Below the pieces are notes generated by a model. That model saw only the letters and a list, made by a program, of their open reading frames with translations. It had not been told where the DNA came from and ran no database searches. Position numbers and translations under genes: made by a program. From the NCBI RefSeq assembly GCF_002160525.1, contig NZ_NFKT01000031.1, positions 1-56,711 of the forward strand: a DNA stretch of 56,711 nucleotides, given 5' to 3'. The stretch is from Lachnoclostridium sp. An169 (GTDB taxonomy: Bacteria; Bacillota; Clostridia; Lachnospirales; Lachnospiraceae). Numbering within the stretch: the first letter of the stretch is position 1; every line of letters starts with the position of its first letter. This document shows, one piece after another, positions 16,701 through 23,593 of this stretch.

Positions 16701-18581
16701 GTGGACGGCAAAAAGTACGGGGAGGCAGAAGACGGCAGCGATCCCGCGGAGCTGGCCGGAGCAGTGATCGGGCTTTTCCGGCCGGAGACGGAAGAATTTA
16801 CAGAAGAGAACGCCCTGCTTACTGTGACGACTGGTGAGGATGGCAGCTTTGCCTTTGAGGGAATTCCGTATGGTCATTGGATTGTGAAAGAGATTTCTGC
16901 GCCCTCCCTTTATACGGTCAGCCCGGAGGAACATCATGTTTATGTCGGGGCAGACGGACAGAGCATCCAGATCCGGATTGATGATACATTGATCCGGGGC
17001 AGCGTACAGGTCAGAAAGACCGAAGCGGTAGACGACCCTTCCTCCACAGAAGCAGAGGAGGAAGAAAAGCCGTTTATGCGGACTCTGGAAGGAGCGGTCT
17101 TTGAACTGTATGAGGATACCAACGGGAACCAGGAATTTGACGAAGAGGATCAGCTGATCGGGGAACTGACGGAGACAGACGCAGGACTTCATGCAGCGGA
17201 AAATCTTCTGGCAAAGGGATATTTCATTAAAGAGAGCCAGGCGCCGGAAGGATATGAGCTGGACGAAAATGCCTACTACTTCCAGATCAGCGAAGACGGC
17301 CAGACAGTCGTAGTGGAGAACGGCGAGGCAGGATGCGGATTTACCAATGAGGCACAGAGAGGAAACCTGAAGATTACGAAGGATTCCAGTGACGGGCGGA
17401 AAGACGGCTTTGCTATTGAGGTGAAAAGCGCGGATGGCTCTTACTGTGAGACATTTACTACACCAGAAGACGGGATCATCGAGGCTAATGGTCTGCGGGT
17501 CGGCGTCTATACTGTGACAGAGATTTCCAACCGTGCAAGCCAGGATTACATCATCCCGGATGCGGCGACGGTGGAGATTAAGGCAAATGAAACAGCAGAG
17601 GTACAGCTGTTCAATGAGAAGCCGGTGGAAGAAACACCGGATAATCCGGATACACCTGGAACAACAGGCGAAAGTGGAAAAGCGGTACCGCAGACAGGTG
17701 ACGACAGTATGACCGTTCTGTATGGCGTTCTTTTGGCAGCGGGGCTGATCGGTGCAGGTACTTCTGCGGTTGTCCTCTTCCATATCAGAAAACAGAAAAA
17801 AGACAGGGGGAGAAGGGCTGCGGGGATCGCGGCTCTCTTTGTCTGCGGCATACTTGCTGTGGGCAGCGGGTTTTTGATGACGCGGGATCTTATGCAGTAT
17901 ATCCAGGGAGCAGATGCTTATGAAAAACTGGCGGAACATGTAGAGATAGCGGATCCGGCAGCAGGAGATGAAGGGAGTACGGCGGGTGATCCTGCCGGGC
18001 GGCTCCCGAAAGTGGATTTTGATGCGCTGCGGGAGACAGGACCGGATATCATCGGCTGGCTGAACCTGCCGGATACGGAGATCAACTATCCGGTGACACA
18101 GACTGTGGATAATGAGTATTATCTGGATCATCTGTGTGACGGTACTTACAGCAAAGTCGGTTCCCTCTTTGTGGATTATGAGAACCAGGCGGATTTCTCA
18201 GACAGGAATACGATCATCTACGGCCACAATATGCGGGATGGATCCATGTTTGCCCTGCTGAATGAATATGACAGCCAGGCATTTTATGAGGAACATCCGA
18301 AGATGTATCTTGTCACGCCGGAGGGCGGGTATGAGGTGGAGATTTTCGCTGCATTTGCGGCGGAGCCGTCAGAGTCTGGCAGCGATGCTTCCCCCTGGCG
18401 TCTGGAATGGAAAGACGATGGGGATTACACTACGTGGATCACTTCCATGAAAGATCGCTCCCTGATTGAAACGGATGTGACCGTGACCGGGAGCGATCAG
18501 GTGCTGACGCTCTCCACCTGCACGCCGGGCGGCACAGAACGTTTTCTGGTCATGGGAACTATGACAGAAGTGGAAGAGTAA
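13716..18581 (+). CDS. thioester/Cna-B surface adhesin fused to a class B sortase
   Basis: A single uninterrupted 1,621-residue frame. It begins with a signal peptide, then a probable thioester domain (YCVESGV Cys; ATQVILWEYQ Gln). About nine SpaA/Cna-B-like repeats follow, with phrases such as YELYEVAAPEGYVL and YFIKESQAPEGYEL. A sorting signal VPQTG (17685-17699), a membrane helix and basic HIRKQKK come next. Without any stop, a second membrane helix (about 17815-17885) leads into a complete class B sortase: DIIGWLNLPDTEINYPV, IIYGHNM (His 18225), TLSTCT (Cys 18519) and ERFLVMG (Arg 18540). In related elements the adhesin and the sortase are normally separate genes. ATG 13716 follows AGGA; GTG 13704 is an alternative. 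The protein probably mediates mating-cell or host contact and may be anchored by its own sortase. Confidence 0.9.
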   Translation: MVNTNTHRHGWKRFVAFLLGVICALGILPMQALALSPGQTASSWIGERYVGSDGKEYYAPAPYTYLVYNSDGTMDVRTSSGGGAYQHYMLTASDGTSHQVYCVESGVAYNASENTYTSESGSNSRYLDLLPSASRQGIKLTSIYGWKPGASLPVSGINEDDYKIATQVILWEYQQQLRSDPYSRHGNGHASADQYYSVIAGRPAEKAYNWILDQVASHSTVPSFTSSSQSKAPELELKWDTEKKIYTLTVTDTNNLNIDLEMLSGSGVSVTRSGNRYTFTSEKMIMDPVTFTFRKDIPVAEDMLIWGRPGYQTMMTGASDPVSFYVKIKTETYGTAKLVKTSEDGIVSGITFNISGTDILGNKVDQDVTTGENGQIEEKFLPGTYFVKELPVDRYVTPAAQYITIESGQTSTVHFSNILKKFRVHAVKTDADTGTAQGDATLAGATYGLYNNGDLVDTFTTDAAGEFLTGYYVCGENWTLREIEPSTGYLLNETVYEVGASPTLYEVELNTAENSVTETVIYGNIQLVKHTDEADPDVSEEENADNPNEGVIETPEAGAVFEIYLTAAGSYEEAKESERDLLTTDENGFAASKQLPYGHYTVHQIEGKDGKGFIPDFTVFVNENGHTYSYILNNRTITSRLKVEKCDAETGNIIPLSGTGFQIRDLSTGEFVTQEIYYPNPETLDTFYVSDEGWLMLPEPLPTGDYELYEVAAPEGYVLADEPVPFTIDGSEAVVTVTQYNMPQKGQLTITKTGEVFSSVQENEGLYQPVYEVTGLPGAVYDVIADEDIYTGDGTLRAEKDTVVETLTTGEDGSAQSSLLYLGRYRLEERQAPKGMVLNTEPEYVELTYAGETVEVAQAAVGLYDERQKVSLNLLKELETDELFGIGLGEEYQDISFGLYAAAEVTAADGSVIPEDGLLEVVSVSQREDGSYGAAFAADLPFGSYYVKERTTNNAYVLSDTEYPVDFEYAGQDTGVVQITVNEGSAIPNELIRGDVDGKKYGEAEDGSDPAELAGAVIGLFRPETEEFTEENALLTVTTGEDGSFAFEGIPYGHWIVKEISAPSLYTVSPEEHHVYVGADGQSIQIRIDDTLIRGSVQVRKTEAVDDPSSTEAEEEEKPFMRTLEGAVFELYEDTNGNQEFDEEDQLIGELTETDAGLHAAENLLAKGYFIKESQAPEGYELDENAYYFQISEDGQTVVVENGEAGCGFTNEAQRGNLKITKDSSDGRKDGFAIEVKSADGSYCETFTTPEDGIIEANGLRVGVYTVTEISNRASQDYIIPDAATVEIKANETAEVQLFNEKPVEETPDNPDTPGTTGESGKAVPQTGDDSMTVLYGVLLAAGLIGAGTSAVVLFHIRKQKKDRGRRAAGIAALFVCGILAVGSGFLMTRDLMQYIQGADAYEKLAEHVEIADPAAGDEGSTAGDPAGRLPKVDFDALRETGPDIIGWLNLPDTEINYPVTQTVDNEYYLDHLCDGTYSKVGSLFVDYENQADFSDRNTIIYGHNMRDGSMFALLNEYDSQAFYEEHPKMYLVTPEGGYEVEIFAAFAAEPSESGSDASPWRLEWKDDGDYTTWITSMKDRSLIETDVTVTGSDQVLTLSTCTPGGTERFLVMGTMTEVEE

Positions 18582-18600
18582 CTGAATAACTGGAGAAAGG

Positions 18601-18624
18601 ATGCGGGGGCGGATGCTCCCGCAT
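18601..18624 (+). terminator. hairpin after the adhesin-sortase gene
   Basis: ATGCGGGGGC pairs with GCTCCCGCAT around a GGAT tetraloop (one G-T pair). A weak T tract follows, so it may be a partial terminator or an mRNA-processing hairpin. Confidence 0.5.
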
Positions 18625-18643
18625 TTGCTATAGGAGGAGTTGT

Positions 18644-19126
18644 ATGGTAAATACCATTGTTACGTTACCGGGATATGTCCATCTGTACCGTTCTCTCCTG
18701 CGCTTTTATGAGATGCCGGAAAATGAGGTGCGGGAGATGCTGTATCTTTTGAATACGGCAAATCTGGAATGTTATGAGTATTATCATCCGGGGCGGGTTA
18801 TTGTCGAGAGCGGTCCTGTTGCTTTCTGCGGATGGCTGGAGAAAAAAGGATACCGGCCTTACCGGACGGAAGTTCAGCTGTATAAGTCGCTGTTATTCTT
18901 AAAGCGCAGCATTGACCGGGAGCTGATCGTCACGTCACAGCGGGAGGCGCTGCAGACGCTTCGGTGTATCCTTTCCAATCTGGAGTACCGTTTCTATAAG
19001 GCGTACCGGATGGAGATTGAGGATAAGCGCACAGTGTTTGGGGAATGCAGCTACCGGCTGGTTCCCCGAGAGGACGAGCCGAGCGTGTGCCTGATGCGAG
19101 ACTGGATCGAGCTGCCGAGCGCGTGA
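18644..19126 (+). CDS. hypothetical protein
   Basis: A 160-residue soluble protein of unknown family. It begins MVNTIVTLPGYVHLYRSLLR and has a helical N-terminus with EVREMLYLLNTANLECYEYY. Central basic helices (LYKSLLFLKRSIDRELI) and a C-terminal part ending DWIELPSA follow. AGGAGG precedes the ATG. Its stop codon overlaps the first AbiE operator, so the toxin-antitoxin cassette was probably inserted immediately downstream. Base composition matches the ICE backbone. Confidence 0.6.
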   Translation: MVNTIVTLPGYVHLYRSLLRFYEMPENEVREMLYLLNTANLECYEYYHPGRVIVESGPVAFCGWLEKKGYRPYRTEVQLYKSLLFLKRSIDRELIVTSQREALQTLRCILSNLEYRFYKAYRMEIEDKRTVFGECSYRLVPREDEPSVCLMRDWIELPSA

Positions 19127-19157
19127 TGTCACGGATAATATATAAAATATGTGACAT
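19126..19157. promoter_or_regulatory. AbiE operator 1 (32-bp palindrome)
   Basis: ATGTCACGGATAATATATAA followed by AATATGTGACAT forms an imperfect dyad ATGTCAC/GTGACAT. It is nearly identical to the repeat at 19259-19290. AbiEi antitoxins bind inverted repeats to repress their own operon; that this is the target is inferred. Confidence 0.7.
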
Positions 19158-19250
19158 AAATTTGTTGGAAATGTCTTTATCTGAATCTGCATTCGCAGCG
19201 TATAAAAATGAATTATGAAGATAATACTCAAATTAAAGCACTGTGGATTA

Positions 19251-19279
19251 TTGCATTCATGTCACGGATAATATATAAT
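19251..19279 (+). promoter_or_regulatory. abiE promoter
   Basis: The -35 TTGCAT (19251-19256) and -10 TATAAT (19274-19279) are separated by 17 nt. The -10 lies inside operator 2, so a bound repressor would block polymerase. Confidence 0.7.
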
Positions 19280-19290
19280 ATTCGTGACAT
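19259..19290. promoter_or_regulatory. AbiE operator 2 (32-bp palindrome)
   Basis: The near-perfect dyad ATGTCACG/CGTGACAT surrounds a TA-rich centre. It begins 133 bp after the start of operator 1 and overlaps the -10 element. Confidence 0.75.
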
Positions 19291-19307
19291 GGAGAGGAGG
19301 CAGTATT

Positions 19308-19925
19308 GTGGATCATGGATATACAAAACAGATACGGGAACGGATTTTGTCAGCTGAAGACGGAAGCGTTTTTACGGCCTCTGATTTTGCGGATATTGCA
19401 GATACGACAACAGTACGGCAAAGCTTAAAACGGATGACGGAGTCGGGAACTCTGCGCAGGATTCTCAATGGAATTTATGAAAAACCAAAATACAGTGCGC
19501 TTCTCGAGGAATATGTTGCAGCAGATCCTGATGCTGTGGCAAAGGCGCTTGCAAGGAGTTATCATTGGACGATTGCTCCGTGTGGGAATACAGCCTTAAA
19601 TCTTTTGGGGGTGTCCACACAGGTAACAGCAGTATGGTCTTATATCAGCGATGGCCCATATAGAACCTATGAGTGGAATTCTACAAAATTGGAATTCAAA
19701 CATCGGACAAACAAAGAGATTACCGGGCTGTCGTATATGACAAGTTTGATCATACAGGCACTTAAAACACTTGGGAAATCAAATGTTACCTCCGAAATCA
19801 AACAGATACTAGCAGATAGATTAACGGAGAAAGATAAAAAGGCGTGCCTGAAAGAGGCAACAGAAGCAACTGACTGGGTTTATGATACGATACGGCAGAT
19901 TTGTGAAGGAGAAAAGATACAATGA
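19308..19925 (+). CDS. abiEi: AbiEi-type antitoxin (DUF6088)
   Basis: A 205-residue protein beginning at GTG 19308, 8 nt after GAGAGGAGG. The upstream frame to 19284 lies in the operator and is not used. An N-terminal winged-helix domain (SVFTASDFADIADTTTVRQS, then GTLRRILNGIYEKPKY) precedes the conserved middle IAPCGNTALNLLG and a C-terminal region with LEFKHRTNKEI. This is the DUF6088/AbiEi pattern of type IV antitoxins, which autorepress and counter the AbiEii toxin. The stop overlaps the toxin start by 4 nt, indicating translational coupling. Confidence 0.85.
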   Translation: MDHGYTKQIRERILSAEDGSVFTASDFADIADTTTVRQSLKRMTESGTLRRILNGIYEKPKYSALLEEYVAADPDAVAKALARSYHWTIAPCGNTALNLLGVSTQVTAVWSYISDGPYRTYEWNSTKLEFKHRTNKEITGLSYMTSLIIQALKTLGKSNVTSEIKQILADRLTEKDKKACLKEATEATDWVYDTIRQICEGEKIQ

Positions 19926-20920
19926 GAAATGTAGCAAGGCTTTCCGACAGTAACAGGAGGGAACTGTTCAGAAACACGTCAGATAAAATGGGATTAAATG
20001 ACGCTATTGTGGAAAAGGATTTCTGGGTATGCTTTACGTTGGATTATTTGTTTCACCGTTCTCCATGGAAAGACTCCATTACCTTTAAGGGCGGCACCAG
20101 CTTGTCAAAAGCCTTTCATCTGATCAGCCGGTTTTCAGAGGATATTGATCTGATCCTTGACTGGCGCATTTTGGGATATGGTAAAGATGAGCCTTGGGAG
20201 ACACGTTCTAATACAAAACAGGATGCCTTTAATAAAGAGGCTAATATGCGGGCAGAGGTGTTTTTGGAAAAAACATTTTGTCCGACAATCAAATCGGAAC
20301 TGTCACTGGAACTTGGACACGAGGCAAAGATATACATAGATGAAAAGGACAAACAAACCGTTATATTTGCATATCCAAATCTTTTTACTAACAAGGCAAC
20401 TTTGCAGGTGATCAGGTTGGAGATTGGTGCGCTGGCAGCGTGGACACCGGCTAAAATGGCAAAGATTGAACCGTATGCCGGAAAGTATTATCCGAGAATA
20501 TTTAAACAGAGAGAAACTTCTATTCTTACAGTTGCGCCGGAGCGGACTTTTTGGGAAAAGGCAACAATCCTGCACCATGAGGCTAACAGACCGGAACATC
20601 TGGAGATGCCGCAACGGTATTCAAGACATTATTATGATCTGTACCGTATGTCTAAGACGCAAGTGAAAGAAGCTGCGTTTGAAAGGCTTGATCTGCTCAA
20701 AAAAGTTGTGGATTTTAAAATGAAATTTTATCCCAGGGCATGGGCGAGATATCCAGAGGCTGTTCCCGGAACTTTAAAGCTGATTCCTCCGGAATACCGG
20801 TTTGCAGCATTGGAGGCGGATTATGAGTCCATGAAGGATATGCTGTATGGTGATATTCCCACATTTGCTGCTGTTATGACATCGGTTCGGGAATTGGAAA
20901 CAGAAATCAATACACTTTAA
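19922..20920 (+). CDS. abiEii: AbiEii-type nucleotidyltransferase toxin
   Basis: A 332-residue protein of the AbiEii/AbiGii toxin family, a nucleotidyltransferase fold. The signature FKGGTSLSKAFHLISRFSED and IDLILDW holds the GS-type motif and the metal-binding acidic residues. An N-terminal helical part includes IVEKDFWVCFTLDYLF. A conserved ERTFWEKATILHHEA follows near residue 210. Family toxins modify nucleotide-binding or tRNA targets to stop growth and abort phage infection or stabilise mobile DNA. Length and motifs look intact. Confidence 0.9.
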   Translation: MRNVARLSDSNRRELFRNTSDKMGLNDAIVEKDFWVCFTLDYLFHRSPWKDSITFKGGTSLSKAFHLISRFSEDIDLILDWRILGYGKDEPWETRSNTKQDAFNKEANMRAEVFLEKTFCPTIKSELSLELGHEAKIYIDEKDKQTVIFAYPNLFTNKATLQVIRLEIGALAAWTPAKMAKIEPYAGKYYPRIFKQRETSILTVAPERTFWEKATILHHEANRPEHLEMPQRYSRHYYDLYRMSKTQVKEAAFERLDLLKKVVDFKMKFYPRAWARYPEAVPGTLKLIPPEYRFAALEADYESMKDMLYGDIPTFAAVMTSVRELETEINTL

Positions 20921-20944
20921 ACAACTATATAATCATTGCTTTGT

Positions 20945-20984
20945 CGGCTATTCTAAGGTGTTTTAGAGTAGCCGTTTTTATTTT
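20945..20984 (+). terminator. terminator of the abiE operon
   Basis: CGGCTATTCTAA pairs with TTAGAGTAGCCG (one G-T pair) around a 6-nt loop and is followed by TTTTTATTTT. This strong intrinsic terminator closes the cassette. Confidence 0.85.
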
Positions 20985-20998
20985 AGGAGGGATGCTGT

Positions 20999-21325
20999 AT
21001 TACACAAAAAGAAGTAGACGATGTTTTCAACGAACAGGTACGGCTCTGTGAGGACACGATGCAGAGAAAGACCAGGGAATACACCGGGGATGAAGAGGAC
21101 AGGCTGTGCGCATTTAAAGCAGCGGCAACTCTTCTCCATACAACCCCGGAGCGGGCGCTTGCGGGGATGATGGCGAAACATATCGTATCTCTGTATGACA
21201 TGTGCTTTGACGATGGCGGAAGTTATGATATGGATACCTGGGAGGAAAAGATTACAGACAGTCTGAACTATCTGTTCTTACTGAAAGCGGTTGTAAAGGA
21301 GGGAGATAAAGATCGACAGGATTGA
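20999..21325 (+). CDS. Nmad1/DUF1599-like protein, probable AUU start
   Basis: A protein of about 108 residues resembling nucleotide modification-associated domain 1. The helix CEDTMQRKTREY is followed by FKAAATLLHTTPERALAGMM, AKHIVSLYDMC and ITDSLNYLFLLKAVV. The conserved first helix lies upstream of the first ATG (21059). The frame opens at ATT 20999, exactly 8 nt after AGGAGG, with no ATG, GTG or TTG between. Its neighbours ThyX and dUTPase support a nucleotide-related role. The family assignment is moderate and the start codon is inferred. Confidence 0.55.
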   Translation: MTQKEVDDVFNEQVRLCEDTMQRKTREYTGDEEDRLCAFKAAATLLHTTPERALAGMMAKHIVSLYDMCFDDGGSYDMDTWEEKITDSLNYLFLLKAVVKEGDKDRQD

Positions 21326-21326
21326 A

Positions 21327-22094
21327 GTGAAAATCTTAAATTGCATGGCGGTGGGAGAAGCTGAGAAAAATATGGTGTTTGCAGCCAGGATGACGCAGCG
21401 AGGACACAGAATCCGGGGAATGGACAATCTGATGGAACTGTATGAAAAGACATTTACGGACGATACGGTGGAGGCAATCAGCAGCCTGCCTCATCCTGCG
21501 GTCCAGAAGTTTGCCGCGATCACTGTAGCTGTCACAGGTGCAAGCCGTCGTTTTCTTGCACAGATTACCAGACACCAGAAAGAGGTGCAGTTTATGAGTG
21601 CATCGCTGCAATATAGTAATTACGCAGGGCAGGCGGACTTTGCCGTGCCATATGAGATCATGGCATCTCCCAGGGAGATCAGGGAAATGTATCTGGAGAG
21701 CTGCCGGAAAGGGATGGACTGTTATGAGAAATTATGCGGCGCCGGAATAGGGCATGACGCAGCTGGATATGTGGCATCTCAGGGATTAAGGAATGTGCTG
21801 CTGATCAGTGCGACGCCTTATCAGTGGAAGCATATGATCGGGCAGAGAGTTTGCCGGCGCAACACAGATGAAACCAGGATCGTAATGCTGAAAATATGGA
21901 AAGAGCTTTCGGCTTTGAGTCCGATATTTTTTGCACCACCGTTTACAGGCCCGTTCTGCCAGAGGGAGCAGTGCCTGGAGGGGAAGATGGCCTGTGGAAG
22001 AAAACTGGGAAAAGAGATGAGGTCGGATGACATTCTGAGGGCAGACTACCCTCTGCTTTACACGGCAGAAAAGAGGGCGGCAGATGAAAGTTAA
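21327..22094 (+). CDS. thyX: ThyX-like flavin-dependent thymidylate synthase
   Basis: A 255-residue protein with the ThyX layout: VKILNCMAVGEAEKNMVFAA at the start, then the ligand-binding region ITRHQKEVQFMSASLQYSNY and a C-terminal ATPYQWKHMIGQRVCRRNTD. The usual RHRxxSxNExSxR motif is altered to RHQKEVQFMSASLQYS, so substrate or activity may differ. Canonical ThyX makes dTMP from dUMP using FAD and methylene-tetrahydrofolate. The strongest ribosome site (AAGGAGG, 21296-21302) is best spaced for an ATC at 21312; GTG 21327 is the conventional start. It overlaps the dUTPase gene by 11 nt. Confidence 0.8.
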   Translation: MKILNCMAVGEAEKNMVFAARMTQRGHRIRGMDNLMELYEKTFTDDTVEAISSLPHPAVQKFAAITVAVTGASRRFLAQITRHQKEVQFMSASLQYSNYAGQADFAVPYEIMASPREIREMYLESCRKGMDCYEKLCGAGIGHDAAGYVASQGLRNVLLISATPYQWKHMIGQRVCRRNTDETRIVMLKIWKELSALSPIFFAPPFTGPFCQREQCLEGKMACGRKLGKEMRSDDILRADYPLLYTAEKRAADES

Positions 22095-22497
22095 GCTCAT
22101 AGACTTTGGCGTGCTGGAGGATCAGAGGCCGGTCCGGATTCACGGGAACGACGCAGGAGCAGACGTGTATATGCCTTATGACTGCATATTACAGCCGGGA
22201 GAGGTCGCAAAGATCCCTCTTGGTTTCGGACTGGAGCTGCCGGACGGCTGTGCCGGGTATGTGTTCCCGCGCAGCAGCATGGCAGCAAAAGGACTGACCT
22301 GTGAGCTGCCTCCGGTGGATTCCGGATACCGGGGCGAGATCCATGCGATCATCAGCAACGTGAGTAACCGGACGCAGAAACTTGTCAAGGGATCAAGGGT
22401 GGGGCAGCTTGTGATCATGCCGGTGGTCATTGCGGATTTTGTTTCGGATCTTGGAGAAGACAGGGGAAAGGGGGCATTTGGAAGCACAGGAAAATAG
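22084..22497 (+). CDS. dut: dUTPase
   Basis: A 137-residue trimeric dUTP pyrophosphatase. It hydrolyses dUTP to dUMP, which supplies the neighbouring ThyX and keeps uracil out of DNA. All five motifs are visible in order: AGADVYMP, PRSSMAAKG, VDSGYRGEI (catalytic Asp and Tyr), GSRVGQLVIMP and GKGAFGSTGK (the C-terminal lid). The length is typical of bacterial and phage enzymes. It overlaps thyX, so the two are translationally linked. An ICE-borne dUTPase could also act as a regulator, as described for phage dUTPases; that is speculation. Confidence 0.95.
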   Translation: MKVKLIDFGVLEDQRPVRIHGNDAGADVYMPYDCILQPGEVAKIPLGFGLELPDGCAGYVFPRSSMAAKGLTCELPPVDSGYRGEIHAIISNVSNRTQKLVKGSRVGQLVIMPVVIADFVSDLGEDRGKGAFGSTGK

Positions 22498-22558
22498 ATA
22501 AAGAAAAGCGCAGGAACCTCTATTTTTCGCAGAGGGGATAGGATATAATAGAAAGAAA

Positions 22559-22581
22559 AACGGCCTGTAGAAAAGGCCGTT
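22559..22581 (-). terminator. terminator of the first XRE gene
   Basis: AACGGCCT and AGGCCGTT pair around a 7-nt loop. Read on the minus strand it is followed by TTTTTC, directly after the XRE stop codon. It also separates the convergent dut gene. Confidence 0.75.
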
Positions 22582-22894
22582 ACTTCCTGCTGTTCAATTC
22601 TTTCATAATACCAAGTATGTAGGATAAGGATTTCGGATCCAGTTTCTTTGCTTCGGCGATAAACTCGTGAAGGATTTCAGGGTAAGCAGTTCCCTGATCA
22701 AAGAATTCCTGCGGAGTTATGCCGAGATATTCACAGATATAGAAGAAAGACTGCATGGAGGGAAGTGCTTTTTTGTTTTCAATGTTGTTGATGTAATTGT
22801 TGGCCTGTCCTATGGACAATGACATATCGCGTGCAGATACGCCTTTTTGTGTCCTTAACTGTGCCAGCCGTTCCGGAAGAAAATCTTCATACAT
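22580..22894 (-). CDS. XRE family helix-turn-helix regulator
   Basis: A 104-residue repressor-type protein. An N-terminal helix-turn-helix of the Cro/cI class (LAQLRTQKGVSARDMSLSIG, then YINNIENKKALPS) occupies residues 7-62. A helical C-terminal tail follows. ATG 22894 is chosen because GGGAGG lies 8 nt upstream; ATG 22900 and GTG 22903 are closer to it. It is divergent from the SLOG gene and probably controls that intergenic promoter, where several AATAGAT/ATCTATT half-sites occur. Confidence 0.85.
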   Translation of the reverse strand: MYEDFLPERLAQLRTQKGVSARDMSLSIGQANNYINNIENKKALPSMQSFFYICEYLGITPQEFFDQGTAYPEILHEFIAEAKKLDPKSLSYILGIMKELNSRK

Positions 22895-22972
22895 CAGCAT
22901 CACCTCCCATTCTGCAATAGATTCTATCTTACATGATGGCGAAAGCCGCTAATACAGAAAGGGCATTTACAT

Positions 22973-23001
22973 TGACTTGAAAAAATAAATCTATTACAAT
23001 G
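22973..23001 (+). promoter_or_regulatory. promoter of the SLOG gene
   Basis: The -35 TTGACT (22973-22978) and -10 TACAAT (22996-23001) are separated by 17 nt. ATCTATT-type sequences nearby (22917-22927, 22990-22996, 23018-23024) are possible XRE half-sites. Confidence 0.65.
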
Positions 23002-23043
23002 AGAAAAATAAAAATTTTAATCTATCAAATGGAGGCGGCACAG

Positions 23044-23544
23044 ATGGAAAAGACCTGCTGTGTTACAGGGCACAGAGATATGGATACAGAGCAGACAGAG
23101 GAAATCAGGGATGCTCTGAAAAAGGAAGTTGAGAAAGCGGTGGAAGACGGCTATGTCTGTTTTCTGAGCAGTTTTACCGGACCGGCAGAACTGGTTTTTG
23201 CAGAGACCGTTCTGGATCTGAAGAAGGATCATCCGGATCTGAGACTGTCCGCAGTCATCCCTTACCGGAATAAGCTGGTGCGTCTGATGGATCAGGAGGC
23301 GGCAAAAGGGCTTCTTGACGACTGCGAGGATATCATAGTCCTGAAAGAAGAGTATCAGCCGAATGTATATACAGAGCGGAACCGCTATCTGGCAGAACAT
23401 TCCGACCGGGCAATCATCGTCTATGACGGCCGGGATAAGGGCGCAACTGTAAATATGATCCGTCAGGTTCACAGGAACAAAAAGGAGATGCGTGAAATAC
23501 CTATAGGTCTGAATCTTAAGTTTTCAGGCGGACAGAGGTTCTGA
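23044..23544 (+). CDS. SLOG family protein (DUF1273/YpsA-like)
   Basis: A 166-residue protein with a Rossmann-like SLOG fold. It opens MEKTCCVTGHRD, with CFLSSFTGPAELVFAE (nucleotide-binding loop region) in the middle. YTERNRYLAEHSDRAIIVYD and GATVNMIRQVHR follow towards the end. SLOG domains bind nucleotides or NAD-derived ligands and recur in mobile elements and defence contexts. The exact ligand cannot be told here. ATG 23044 is preceded by GGAGG. The gene stands alone between two XRE repressors. Confidence 0.8.
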   Translation: MEKTCCVTGHRDMDTEQTEEIRDALKKEVEKAVEDGYVCFLSSFTGPAELVFAETVLDLKKDHPDLRLSAVIPYRNKLVRLMDQEAAKGLLDDCEDIIVLKEEYQPNVYTERNRYLAEHSDRAIIVYDGRDKGATVNMIRQVHRNKKEMREIPIGLNLKFSGGQRF

Positions 23545-23567
23545 CAGAAATAGTGTAGAGAGAATGA

Positions 23568-23591
23568 CAGCCAGCCGGTTTCGGCTGGCTG
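23568..23591. terminator. hairpin between convergent SLOG and XRE genes
   Basis: CAGCCAGCCG and CGGCTGGCTG form a perfect 10-bp stem with a 4-nt loop. It has only weak T tracts on either side but ends both convergent genes. Confidence 0.6.
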
Positions 23592-23593
23592 AT

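Noticed and set aside
16488..18131. 547-codon open frame on the minus strand
   Set aside because: It lies entirely antisense to the adhesin-sortase gene, lacks a ribosome site and has low-complexity, Cys/Ile-rich composition typical of an antisense frame.
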